64,000 nt of DNA from Saccharibacillus sp. JS10 (GTDB lineage Bacteria > Bacillota > Bacilli > Paenibacillales > Paenibacillaceae): the NCBI RefSeq assembly GCF_024436065.1, contig NZ_JANFNS010000002.1:248001-312000 (forward strand), read 5' to 3'. The notes beneath the pieces are model-generated. The model saw nothing but the letters and a program-made list of their open reading frames with translations, ran no database searches and was not told the origin of the DNA. Each line of letters opens with the position of its first letter. Within the stretch, counting starts at the first letter, position 1. Shown here piece after piece: positions 25,588-34,170 of the stretch. The position numbers and the translations under genes were made by a program.

Positions 25588-26226
25588 ATGAAAAATCAAT
25601 CGAATACTCATGCAAACGGCGATCGCGCCGAACAAGATAAAAAGGTAAGCCGATTAATGTCCAAAATGTTGCGGCACGCTCCCGAAGATTTCGGGTTGAA
25701 ACTTGATCCGCAAGATGGGTCGTGTTCATTAAACGAAGTATTGAAAGCTATTCGAGGACGAACCGGATACGAAGAAACAACGGAAGAAGACATTAGAGGT
25801 ATCGTGCGACGTTCGGACAAGCAGCGTTATGAATTGATCGAACCGCAACAGCAAGAGGGATATGAGGGTGAAAAAAGAACCGATACACGGATTCGTGCGC
25901 GTTATGGGCATAGCTTCGCGAAAGTGACGTATCCGCAAGGTATTCCTCCAAAAGTGTTGTATCACGGCACGGCGCGTCATGCGCTATCTTCGATCCAAGA
26001 ACACGGGTTATTGCCGATGGGAAGAGAGTATGTGCATTTATCGGCTGAGACTTCTTTTGCCGCGCTGGCGGGTCGGCGCAAAGGCAAGCTGATGATGCTG
26101 CATATTGACTCGGTTGCGGCGATGGAAGCCGGTGTAACTTTTTACGATGCAGGGAGCGGTGTATGGTTAGCCGAGCGTGTTCCATCCCATGTATTGTCGC
26201 TGGATGAACAGTATGATCAGACATAG
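25588..26226 (+). CDS. kptA: KptA/Tpt1-type RNA 2'-phosphotransferase
   Basis: Moves the 2'-phosphate of an RNA splice junction to NAD+, giving ADP-ribose 1'',2''-cyclic phosphate. 212 residues. The RNA-binding winged-helix lobe carries R29-H30 in SKMLRHAPEDFGL and R80 in DKQRYEL, both part of the Tpt1 catalytic set; the ART-like NAD lobe has LYHGT near 124-128 and REYVHLS near 146-152. A family-typical length. Bacteria lack the tRNA-splicing pathway that makes 2'-phosphates in fungi, so the substrate here is unknown. The position after rsr-rtcB ties it to RNA repair. Confidence 0.92.
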   Translation: MKNQSNTHANGDRAEQDKKVSRLMSKMLRHAPEDFGLKLDPQDGSCSLNEVLKAIRGRTGYEETTEEDIRGIVRRSDKQRYELIEPQQQEGYEGEKRTDTRIRARYGHSFAKVTYPQGIPPKVLYHGTARHALSSIQEHGLLPMGREYVHLSAETSFAALAGRRKGKLMMLHIDSVAAMEAGVTFYDAGSGVWLAERVPSHVLSLDEQYDQT

Positions 26227-26310
26227 TTTTCGAAAAACCGAAGTCCTTCCAGACCTTTCTATGTTAAAATAAAGGAGAGTAAAGGTAATATGAAGGGGAT
26301 GAAATAAGTT

Positions 26311-26943
26311 ATGCGTAAACTGGTATTTTTCGTAGGGGGAGCCGGCAGTGGCAAAACAACCATCGCCAAAGGCATTACGATCAAAGAACATCCGGTTTTT
26401 TTGGATATGGATACAGCATCGCGTCCGGCGAGCGAAAAGATTATGGAACTGATGGGTCATGACCCGCACGACCGTGATTCCGCGGCTTACAAATTACTTT
26501 GCCGAGACTTGGGTTATCGCTTGACGATGGATTCGGCTTTGGAAAACCTGGAATTGGGTTCAGATGTTTTTGTCGTTGGACCTTTCACCAGTGAAATCCG
26601 TAATCCGAATTGGATCCATGAAGAACTGGCGAAGATCGGTGCGACGGTAGAAGATGTTGAAGTGAAAGTGATTTACGTTTATCTGGAAGATATGACTCAG
26701 TACAAAAAGCGTATCCAAGAACGCGGGCATAAAGCCGATGATTGGAAGCTGGCGAACTGGGAAGAGTTTTTACTGCGTATGCAGCGTACCGAAGTACAAT
26801 GGCAATTACCGGATCGTTCGGTATTGTATTTCGATAATTCGCAAGGGACGTTGGAAGAAAATATCATCAGCGTCGAGCATTTTATCTATGGCGATCAGGA
26901 ATCAAAAGAAAGCGAAATTCCTGTACAACTCGGTGAAGCTTGA
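26311..26943 (+). CDS. P-loop kinase/ATPase of unknown substrate
   Basis: 210 residues with the N-terminal strand and P-loop FFVGGAGSGKTT (9-17), a helical middle, the VYVYLED strand near 137 and a basic lid-like stretch YKKRIQERGHKADDWKLAN near 145-163. This plan fits small-molecule or polynucleotide kinases of the AAA_33/gluconate-kinase type rather than an ABC or AAA+ ATPase. AAAGGAG-like sites and a possible -10 (TTAAAAT) upstream suggest its own promoter, 84 bases after kptA. A role in 5'-end phosphorylation in RNA repair is tempting but not shown. Confidence 0.8.
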   Translation: MRKLVFFVGGAGSGKTTIAKGITIKEHPVFLDMDTASRPASEKIMELMGHDPHDRDSAAYKLLCRDLGYRLTMDSALENLELGSDVFVVGPFTSEIRNPNWIHEELAKIGATVEDVEVKVIYVYLEDMTQYKKRIQERGHKADDWKLANWEEFLLRMQRTEVQWQLPDRSVLYFDNSQGTLEENIISVEHFIYGDQESKESEIPVQLGEA

Positions 26944-26974
26944 TTGCGAACTTTTTTTAAATAACAGTATATCG

Positions 26975-27019
26975 AAAAACCCTCAGCTCTTAGGTTGCGT
27001 CGTAGAGTTGAGGGTTTTT
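26975..27019. terminator. Bidirectional terminator
   Basis: AAAAACCCTCAGCTCT / AGAGTTGAGGGTTTTT, between the P-loop gene (+) and the small membrane protein gene (-). Confidence 0.88.
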
Positions 27020-27027
27020 GCGTAGTA

Positions 27028-27279
27028 TTAATCTTCTTTTTCCTGATTATATAAGCGGCTTTTCGGCTGATCTTGCTGAATTTCGCTAGATAAGCGCCGG
27101 AAGCGTCTGACGTTCATGATAAAGGTATAGGTACGCAGTGCCGCTAAGAGCAAAGGGAGTAAGATCCCAAGTGGTGTGAATAAATCGAAGTAAAAAATAG
27201 CGACAATCGCCAAAATCACGAATACAACGTCGAAAAACATTTTTTGCTGTAACCGAACTTGAAGTTTACGACGATCCAT
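27028..27279 (-). CDS. Small two-TM membrane protein
   Basis: 83 residues from MDRRKLQVRLQQK: basic N-terminus, one or two TM segments about 14-50 (FFDVVFVILAIVAIFYF, LGILLPLLLAAL), then a basic and polar tail. A longer frame exists, but AAGGAG lies 7 bases before the ATG at 27279. It overlaps the end of the upstream exonuclease gene by 14 bases, so the two are co-translated. Function unknown. Confidence 0.7.
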   Translation of the reverse strand: MDRRKLQVRLQQKMFFDVVFVILAIVAIFYFDLFTPLGILLPLLLAALRTYTFIMNVRRFRRLSSEIQQDQPKSRLYNQEKED

Positions 27280-28252
27280 CGCGGCGCTCCTTCGACGTCT
27301 GCTTAACGGCAGATTCAATTTTTTCAAGATAGCTCATCAATTGATCTTCGCCCAAAATCTGAATACGGCTGCCTCCGGCTGCTAGTTTTTCCGCTAAAGT
27401 TATTTTGCTGCTGGAAAAGCTGCCGGATTGGTACTTGGCATAATCACTTCGTCCTACGAATAAATAATCTGTTTTCCAGTCTACGGCATTGCCGCATAAA
27501 GCGCCTAGATCGGTGGCTTGACGCTCCGCTTCTGTACGCTTGATGCTGCTGAGCCTTCCGCTGAATACGATCTTTTTTCCGTAAAGGGGATGGTTCGGAT
27601 CGGCATCGCGATTAGGTAGAAGTACAGCCGGCTGTTGGGAGCGGATCGTTTTCTTTTTTTTCGTCGCTGCTGAAGCAAACGTCACATGATCGCCGCTTTG
27701 AAAAATTTGACCGATGCGGTAGCCGTAATGATCGGAAAGTGAGTCGCATCCTTGAATATCCGCTTCTTGGGAGCAGCGCAGCATGATTTTCGCCGAAGTC
27801 CGCGCATCTTCAATCGCATCGTGATGCTTGAAATCGCTAAGTCCCAATTGTTTGGCAACGGTGTTTAACTTATGATTCGGCATCGTAGGCCAGATTTTTC
27901 GAGAAAGCAAAAAGGAACACATATATTGAATATGCGGAAGTTCCAGCCCGTGCTGCTCCGCGCTACTTCTCAGTACACTCATATCGAAAGACGCATTGTG
28001 CGCCACAAGTACACGACCTTCAATACGGCGCTGCATTTCACTCCAAATATCGGCAAAAGACGGCGCATTTTCCACTTGATCCGGCGTAATGCCGTGCACT
28101 GCGATACAAAAATAATCGAAGTCGTCATACGGATTGACTAAGGTATAATATTCGTCCACGATTTTACCGCCGCGTACATCAACTAGCCCTACCGCACAGA
28201 CGCTTGTACGTTTGGAATTGGCGGTCTCGAAATCGATCGCGACAAAATCCAT
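27266..28252 (-). CDS. DEDDh 3'-5' exonuclease with C-terminal BRCT domain
   Basis: 328 residues. The exonuclease domain (1-170) has the full DEDDh set: D7 and E9 in AIDFET, D90 in AHNASFD, H144 and D149 in HHDAIEDA. A Lys-rich linker leads to a BRCT domain about 217-305 (GKKIVFSGRLSSIKR, ERQATDLGALCGNAVDWKTDYLFVG). The layout resembles DnaQ-like epsilon homologues joined to the ligase-type BRCT and points to DNA repair or proofreading. AAAGGAGTGAAGTT precedes ATG. First gene of a two-gene unit with the small membrane protein. Confidence 0.92.
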   Translation of the reverse strand: MDFVAIDFETANSKRTSVCAVGLVDVRGGKIVDEYYTLVNPYDDFDYFCIAVHGITPDQVENAPSFADIWSEMQRRIEGRVLVAHNASFDMSVLRSSAEQHGLELPHIQYMCSFLLSRKIWPTMPNHKLNTVAKQLGLSDFKHHDAIEDARTSAKIMLRCSQEADIQGCDSLSDHYGYRIGQIFQSGDHVTFASAATKKKKTIRSQQPAVLLPNRDADPNHPLYGKKIVFSGRLSSIKRTEAERQATDLGALCGNAVDWKTDYLFVGRSDYAKYQSGSFSSSKITLAEKLAAGGSRIQILGEDQLMSYLEKIESAVKQTSKERRDGSS

Positions 28253-28275
28253 AACTTCACTCCTTTCTTCTATCG

Positions 28276-28920
28276 TTAACTGCCGATAAACGGACAGCGG
28301 TGGATATATTCATCTTCCTCGATCTGATTCACTAAAAAACGTGCGACGTCTCCATTATAGATACGATTGCCTGGCATTTTATCTAGATTGGCTTTGATGC
28401 TACAGCCGCCTTGACCTTCTTTGACGACGGGAAGACGTACCAATGTCCATTCGATTGCGCTGGCTTGAAGCACTTTGAGTTCTTCCAAGCGATCTTGGGC
28501 AAATTGAGGATGCAGCGAGCGGAGCATCCGGGACATCACGCGGCCGCCGATTGACTTATGATCGCCTTGTAACTTCAAAGACAATCCGGTGACGCCAATA
28601 TAACGTTTGATATCCGCGCGTTCCATTTCTTCGAGGACTTGCCGGGTGACTTTGCTATATAAAGGTTCTTCTTGCGGGGGACGTCCGAATGTATTGATGA
28701 CTGCCGAACATCCTTGCATCAGATCGCGGAGCGAGTCGAATCGCAGTGCATCGCCTTCCACGATTGAAAGCTGGGCCGCCATTTCCGGTGGCAATTGCAT
28801 ACTTCGCACGCTGCGTGCCAACATGCGCACCTGGTAACCTTTTTGCAAAGCGTAACTCACGACATAACGGCCTACGCTACCGGTTCCCCCGATCACGGCA
28901 ATAAGCTTGGATTGATTCAT
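28276..28920 (-). CDS. NAD(P)-binding NmrA/SDR-like protein
   Basis: 214 residues, atypical short-chain dehydrogenase fold: GGTGSVGRYV nucleotide-binding loop near 11-20, ARSV after the second strand, VEGDAL and the VINTFGRPP strand near 75-83. No Tyr-x-x-x-Lys pair is evident, so it may be a redox sensor or epimerase-like protein rather than a classic dehydrogenase. GGAGGGTTAC precedes the ATG at 28920, four codons inside the longest frame. It lies 23 bases before the exonuclease gene on the same strand. Confidence 0.83.
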   Translation of the reverse strand: MNQSKLIAVIGGTGSVGRYVVSYALQKGYQVRMLARSVRSMQLPPEMAAQLSIVEGDALRFDSLRDLMQGCSAVINTFGRPPQEEPLYSKVTRQVLEEMERADIKRYIGVTGLSLKLQGDHKSIGGRVMSRMLRSLHPQFAQDRLEELKVLQASAIEWTLVRLPVVKEGQGGCSIKANLDKMPGNRIYNGDVARFLVNQIEEDEYIHRCPFIGS

Positions 28921-29315
28921 GTAACCCTCCATCTATATCGATCCTTTACTTTCTATAATCAGACTCATGATGCTCACAAAAAAAGAGTCTCTTTCCTATT
29001 ATGCGATTCTGGCGCGGCGGTTTCAACTTTGGAAGAGAGTAACGAAATGCTTGCTTTTTAACTACATATCAATTATTTTAAAAGATATTCATATCTATTC
29101 GCGAAGCACGCGGACGTATTCTTTCCTAAACAAAGGGGAGATCCGTCCGCTTTTTTGCGTGGTTAAGTTGAGTTTTTTACTGGAATGCTCTTTGAAAACA
29201 AAAAATGGGTCTTTTCTAATTCAGGCAACCAAGCGACAATAGAGAAAGAAGGAAATATGCCGCAAGGTTGGTTTTTCTATCCAGAGATGCTTAACAGGTT
29301 AAGGGGGAAAAGAAA
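28921..29315. other. 395-bp divergent intergenic region
   Basis: Holds the promoter side of the SDR gene (-) and of the SLH gene (+), plus a terminator-like hairpin at 29110-29156 that has no coding gene in front of it. AT-rich around 29050-29100. No convincing open reading frame. Confidence 0.6.
29110..29156 (+). terminator. Orphan terminator-like hairpin (possible small RNA end or leader attenuator)
   Basis: GCGGACG / CGTCCGC with an inner TCTTTCC / GGGGAGA pairing, then TTTTTT. It lies 160 bases before the SLH gene on its strand and no upstream gene points toward it. Confidence 0.5.
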
Positions 29316-30542
29316 ATGAATCGAAAATGGAACAAATGGTTGGTGAGTGCGTTACTTGTAGCGGTAATCGTAGGAGGAACTTCAGGGGGAGGTTCTTTGG
29401 CTTCGACGGCTCAAGCGGCAAGCGTGAAATTTTCGGATGTGAAGTCGAGTCATTGGGCATCGAGCAGTATCGCAGCCGGGGTGGCAAAAGGATACGTGAC
29501 CGGATATACCAATGGGACGTTCAAACCGGATGCGAGCGTAACGCGGTCGGAGTATTTAAAAATGGTCGTGTCGGCGCTGGGATTGGAAGTGGAGAGCGGA
29601 TCGGGGAAATGGTACGTTCCTTATGTGGCGTCAGCAACAAAAGCCGGGCTGTATACGACGGCTGACTTTGCGAATAATGAAGCATCATGGAGCAAGAAGA
29701 TCAATCGTCAAGAAATGGCGCGGATTGCGGCGCGCGCGATTGGCGAGAAAAGTAGCGAAAGCGATAAATGGATGTATCTGGCGACAAAAAAAGGGCTGAT
29801 TACGGGTGTGGGCAAAGGTCAGCTTGGACTGTACGAAGATAGCAGCCGGGCGCAAGCCGTAGTATTGATTGAACGTATCTTGTCGGCAAATGCGGGTAAA
29901 AAGCTTGCGGTCGATAAGTATGCGGTGGGAGCGGCTGAGATTGTTTGGCATGGGACGAATATTTTTACGGTGATGCCGGAGGTATGGCGTACGAATTCAG
30001 GAAAGTACGCGATGAAGCCGGATGAATCAGCGGAAGAGTTGTGGAAAGAAGAATTGATGACGATCACGTCGAAGAACGGGAAATATAAAGCAAAGTTGGA
30101 TGCGGTTATTGCGATTGATCTGGAAGATCCGAATGATCCGAATTTGAAGTTGTTGCCAGCGGTTTCGAAGTTGAAGTGGTTTAATAACAATCCGAACATA
30201 CAGCTAAAGTTAACGGAAGTTAAAAATTGGAACAAAAGTTATGTGATTTATTTTAAAAAACATACAATATTTAATAATGATCCTGATCATTTTGCTGATG
30301 ACTTGACTGCTTATGCTACAGGGTTTGAAAGTGATCGAGACGCATTTTTTGACGAAAATGTACTGAATAATGTAGCTAAAATTTACTTGAATGAATGGAA
30401 TGATTTCCCGGCACAAATTCTACCGAAAAAAGGTTGGACAAATGATTACGGTCTTAAGTTTTCTATAAATACTCCTGCTGGAAGCCAAGCTTTTTATTCA
30501 AACAATACAATCTTTAGTATCAAGGGAAGTAAAAGTCAATGA
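29316..30542 (+). CDS. S-layer-homology (SLH) surface protein
   Basis: 408 residues: signal peptide 1-35 (cut near AQA-AS), three SLH domains about 38-195 (VKFSDVKSSHWASSSI, GYVTGYTNGTFKPDASVTRSEYLKM, then a weaker second and third), and a C-terminal region of about 200 residues without recognised fold. SLH domains hold proteins on pyruvylated wall polymers. AAGGGGGAAAAG precedes ATG. The stop overlaps the next start (ATGA), so it is translated together with the 1164-residue protein and may be its wall anchor. The last about 300 bases are very AT-rich compared with the first 800. Confidence 0.9.
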   Translation: MNRKWNKWLVSALLVAVIVGGTSGGGSLASTAQAASVKFSDVKSSHWASSSIAAGVAKGYVTGYTNGTFKPDASVTRSEYLKMVVSALGLEVESGSGKWYVPYVASATKAGLYTTADFANNEASWSKKINRQEMARIAARAIGEKSSESDKWMYLATKKGLITGVGKGQLGLYEDSSRAQAVVLIERILSANAGKKLAVDKYAVGAAEIVWHGTNIFTVMPEVWRTNSGKYAMKPDESAEELWKEELMTITSKNGKYKAKLDAVIAIDLEDPNDPNLKLLPAVSKLKWFNNNPNIQLKLTEVKNWNKSYVIYFKKHTIFNNDPDHFADDLTAYATGFESDRDAFFDENVLNNVAKIYLNEWNDFPAQILPKKGWTNDYGLKFSINTPAGSQAFYSNNTIFSIKGSKSQ

Positions 30543-33500
30543 GAAAACGAATAGCTCTATTAAGCGCGATGCTGCTTTTCAGCAGCATCGTTTCTTTGTC
30601 TGGAATGGAAGCAGCTTCTGAGCCGCCTTTAAAACCAGTTTCGTACAACTCGACTGAACGAATGTGGAGTCCAGATGTTAAAAAGTACGAAAAGTTCAAG
30701 TTTAGTCGAAACCCAGAAGCTACAACGGCACAACTTCGTGAAGATGCTGGCGAAGGTAAAAAAATATCGAAAATCGTCTTTTATCAAAATGGAGAAGTCA
30801 TAAAGACCGTACCGGTTAATAGTCAAAAATTTCAACGAGCAGTCGAATTTTCTGGAAAACCCATCAAAGTAGGTTCTGCCGAAAATGAAGGGAATGGTTC
30901 TTGGTTTGCTTGGCAACGCGATGCACTATGGGATATAGGAAATACTAAAAACACAGACTTTGCAGGGCGTTCATGGTGGGCGGGGAAAACAGGTAGCTGG
31001 GAATTTTTTCATGGATCGGTAGACGGACAAGCTTATCCCGATCCACCAGCAGGTGTTGAGACGATTAAAGGAAAAAAATACGATGAATTTCCAGGTCGAG
31101 CGGTTAAGCTGACGATCAAATACAAACGGGATAAACCATTTTATTCTGACACGTTTAAGACAGATTTTGAGTTTCCAGAATATGCGATTGATAACCGATC
31201 CAGCATAATTACAAAGCTCAATCCTTCAAAGCCGGATAAAGATCGAGTACGGGTTGTATATGATACTGAGACGAAAGATGAGACTAATGGTTTAGCTGGG
31301 AGCACGGAAAAGAGCACACGAATGTTGTCTTTTGTTTACGGTCAGTATTTAGATTCCAATGGTAAGCCAGATCCATCTAAATCAGATACTCGCGATCTAA
31401 CCTATGCAGTTATTCAATTTGTACAACAACATGGAGATCGGGGTTACAAATACGAAATCGTACCAGGAGCCGATAAAAAAGGTGAAATTGGTGGACGTTA
31501 CAACAGTAGCAGTAACAATACACAAGCCATGATCTTTTATTACGCAGCTTACAACTACACCGTCTACTCCTACAGCTACCAGTACCCAGATTCCTACCGG
31601 GTATACACAGAAGACGGTCCAACCCCAACAATACCTACAGAACCCGGCATGGAATGCACCATCACCGACGGTCGAACGATCACAGGATCACAAATGACGC
31701 CTTCCGCTACCGGAGTGATCAAAGCCGATCAACGAGGAAATGAATCTTTTGACGTCTTGCAAGGAATTCCGACGTCAGAAAGCTTATACGTAAACGTTCT
31801 GGCACAACATTATCTATATCAAGATAAATTCCAAGAAAAAATCGGTACGTGTACGTACAAACTGACCGTCGAACGTTCTTACGAATTAAAATGGGATCCT
31901 AAAAAAACGGTCGTCGATGACAAAGGGGTCGAACACGAAGAACCTGACCCTCAATCCGAAACAGAAACCAAACAGCACGAAGTCACGGTTGAACGAAAAT
32001 TCTCTTATTGGGTGATCGATTCACTCGGTGTCTATGCGATCGACAAAGCGATTTTGAACAATTATGCCTTTGAAAATGAGCAGATCGAAATTCTGCCTGC
32101 CGATTACAAAATTCCGAAAGTGAGTACCGTTACGGACGGTCATTACGAACCGGAACCGAATCCAGAAAAGCTTCAAGCCGATCCGTGGTCGAATCCAGAT
32201 TCCAATGCGAAAACGAAGCCTTCGCTCCCTCCGGATTCAGGCGAAATGAAGCAAGTCGCAGAAGATAAAATCGGCAAAGTCAAAGTGCAAAACGATACGT
32301 TGACGTTCAACAGCCAAACCATTATCGACGGCAAAACAGCCGAAGAAAAAGCGCCGGAACCGAAGCAAATTCCAACGTCCCAAGTGATTGGCAACCATGT
32401 GCTATACAGCAAAGACAATCAGATTCCGAATACCAAGATGAATCGCCAAAGCGCAAGCAGCAGCGGAGAAATTGAGTACGTCGCATTGGAACAAAATATC
32501 AATGCCGACGATGGCAGCACGTACCCGATCGGCGGTCTTCAGCCCGTCACGGTACATACGCCGGTCGTCAATTATTCTTCGGCTTCGGACGATCAAGCGC
32601 ATAACCAGAAGACCAAGCCTAACTTTAGCCGAATGGCGTTTATCTTGGATCGTCCCTTCCGTGTGCAGATTCCAACAAGTGGGCAGCACACCAATTACCC
32701 GGGGTACGGCAACCGAGATTACGCGAAATATTTCCGAAGCAAGCAAGTCCGATTCCCGTTCGACGTCTACAGCGGCGATCGATCGACATTCTACGAAAAA
32801 AATACGTGGATCGACGTGCCGGTTCCTCAACTGGAAATGCCGTTCTTCTTGCCTGTCTGGGTCGATGAAGGCGATTATACGGTCGAATTTAGAAATATCG
32901 CCGAAAATGCCCCGGATGTAGAGCTAGCCCAGCAAGATGCAAACTTGGATCTGAACAATCACGTCGCATCCGATACGGTAAACGTTGAAGTCATTGGTCG
33001 ACTATATGATTTTCATATCACGGATATCGCGGACTACAATTGGGAACTTGCGTTTCGCAAAGAAGAAGGAAGCGCCGAGCATACAGGCAACACGTATTGG
33101 AGCGGTCTGCAAAATATAGACGGCGCGACACGTGGCAACAAAGCCCCGTTTACGTTGCCGATCTTACCCGGGAGTCACCCACTGCCGGGCTACAAAAATA
33201 TCACCGTCAAAACCGGCTACCCTATCAAGTTCGATCTCAAAACGAAAGGCAATATGTTTGGCAAAACCGACGGCATTCGAATCACGCCAAGCTTCACCTT
33301 CGTGAGTCGCGATGGGCAAATGAAAACGCCGGTCGACCTGTACTACAACGACGATCATCGTAGCTTTATCCAAGTCGGCTCACCCGAAGATACGCAAGAA
33401 CGTTTTGTGATCCTGAACGATCGACTGCGCAACGTACCCGAGGAAGAACTGAACGATACCGCAAGGTACAAATACAATCACTACTATTCGTTCGCCGAAA

Positions 33501-34033
33501 TGAATGGAATTAGTAGAGACGTGTTTATCCGCGATTATATCAATCGGTTCACTAAGCTACGAACGCCAGTGGGTGGTTTTGACCTGCTACTCCTTCCCGA
33601 GCAAGTCCGCACCTTAATCGGACCCAAGACGGACATTCCGAACACCGTCGATTACCCGAGAGTCAATGCAGCGGTGCAAAAATGGTATGGACAATACAGC
33701 TTGCCGGGCGATCCTTACGTTGTGGCAAAAGGAACGAATATTGCCGAATACGGACGCACGCATGGCGGCTTAACGCGGCGTTCTCCGATCTTTTTGCGCG
33801 ACGGGTACATCATCTTGAACTTCAATATCGAAAGTATTCAAAACGGCAATTTAAAAGAACCGCATTTGCAATACATGAATGCACCGCTTATGAACCAATG
33901 GACGCTAGAAGGATTTAAGCGAACGGTTCAAGATTCGTGGAAACATCACTTTACGCTTCGAGACGGAGATCTTGTTTTCTACAACGCAGACAAATCCTAC
34001 AAAAATGATTTCGAAGCTCAAGTGAATCGTTAG
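30539..34033 (+). CDS. Large exported protein of unknown function, partner of the SLH protein
   Basis: 1164 residues with a signal peptide (about 1-26) and otherwise a soluble, beta-rich, strongly charged protein; one Cys pair around 380-440 (GMECTITDG, IGTCTYKL). I recall proteins of this type in paenibacilli as DUF5704, always beside an SLH gene, but cannot verify it here. The C-terminus (WTLEGFKRTVQDSWKHHF, LRDGDLVFYNADKSYKNDF) looks like a conserved domain end. It lacks its own wall anchor, so it probably binds the coupled SLH protein. Base composition changes near 31.5 kb from AT-rich to the local average, and a terminator-like hairpin lies in codons 10-18. Confidence 0.8.
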   Translation: MRKRIALLSAMLLFSSIVSLSGMEAASEPPLKPVSYNSTERMWSPDVKKYEKFKFSRNPEATTAQLREDAGEGKKISKIVFYQNGEVIKTVPVNSQKFQRAVEFSGKPIKVGSAENEGNGSWFAWQRDALWDIGNTKNTDFAGRSWWAGKTGSWEFFHGSVDGQAYPDPPAGVETIKGKKYDEFPGRAVKLTIKYKRDKPFYSDTFKTDFEFPEYAIDNRSSIITKLNPSKPDKDRVRVVYDTETKDETNGLAGSTEKSTRMLSFVYGQYLDSNGKPDPSKSDTRDLTYAVIQFVQQHGDRGYKYEIVPGADKKGEIGGRYNSSSNNTQAMIFYYAAYNYTVYSYSYQYPDSYRVYTEDGPTPTIPTEPGMECTITDGRTITGSQMTPSATGVIKADQRGNESFDVLQGIPTSESLYVNVLAQHYLYQDKFQEKIGTCTYKLTVERSYELKWDPKKTVVDDKGVEHEEPDPQSETETKQHEVTVERKFSYWVIDSLGVYAIDKAILNNYAFENEQIEILPADYKIPKVSTVTDGHYEPEPNPEKLQADPWSNPDSNAKTKPSLPPDSGEMKQVAEDKIGKVKVQNDTLTFNSQTIIDGKTAEEKAPEPKQIPTSQVIGNHVLYSKDNQIPNTKMNRQSASSSGEIEYVALEQNINADDGSTYPIGGLQPVTVHTPVVNYSSASDDQAHNQKTKPNFSRMAFILDRPFRVQIPTSGQHTNYPGYGNRDYAKYFRSKQVRFPFDVYSGDRSTFYEKNTWIDVPVPQLEMPFFLPVWVDEGDYTVEFRNIAENAPDVELAQQDANLDLNNHVASDTVNVEVIGRLYDFHITDIADYNWELAFRKEEGSAEHTGNTYWSGLQNIDGATRGNKAPFTLPILPGSHPLPGYKNITVKTGYPIKFDLKTKGNMFGKTDGIRITPSFTFVSRDGQMKTPVDLYYNDDHRSFIQVGSPEDTQERFVILNDRLRNVPEEELNDTARYKYNHYYSFAEMNGISRDVFIRDYINRFTKLRTPVGGFDLLLLPEQVRTLIGPKTDIPNTVDYPRVNAAVQKWYGQYSLPGDPYVVAKGTNIAEYGRTHGGLTRRSPIFLRDGYIILNFNIESIQNGNLKEPHLQYMNAPLMNQWTLEGFKRTVQDSWKHHFTLRDGDLVFYNADKSYKNDFEAQVNR
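30567..30597 (+). promoter_or_regulatory. Terminator-like hairpin inside the start of the 1164-aa gene
   Basis: Perfect 10-bp stem CGATGCTGCT-TTTC-AGCAGCATCG followed by TTTCTTTG, 28 bases into the coding sequence. Translation would normally melt it. If ribosomes are few it could cut the transcript after the SLH gene and so set the ratio of the two proteins. Confidence 0.4.
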
Positions 34034-34049
34034 AGTCTCATTAAGATCG

Positions 34050-34080
34050 AAGCTCCCTTTATTCCAAAGGGGGCTTTTTT
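34050..34080 (+). terminator. Rho-independent terminator
   Basis: AAGCTCCCTTT / AAAGGGGGCTT with TTTTTT closes the SLH operon. Confidence 0.88.
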
Positions 34081-34170
34081 ACATAAACAAACGTTAATTT
34101 TAATCTTGTTCGAATGCTAGATCCCTACACTGGTGAAGGTTCAGTAATCACGCAGAGGGAGTGAATGTAG

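Noticed and set aside
25588-25620. kptA as a strictly co-transcribed part of the rsr-rtcB operon
   Set aside because: A 13-bp stem terminator with TTTTT lies between rtcB and kptA, so simple co-transcription is not supported, although functional linkage remains possible.
34081-34170. Pho box upstream of alkaline phosphatase
   Set aside because: Only loose TTAA/TTGTT-like repeats are present, without the regular 11-base spacing of PhoP sites.
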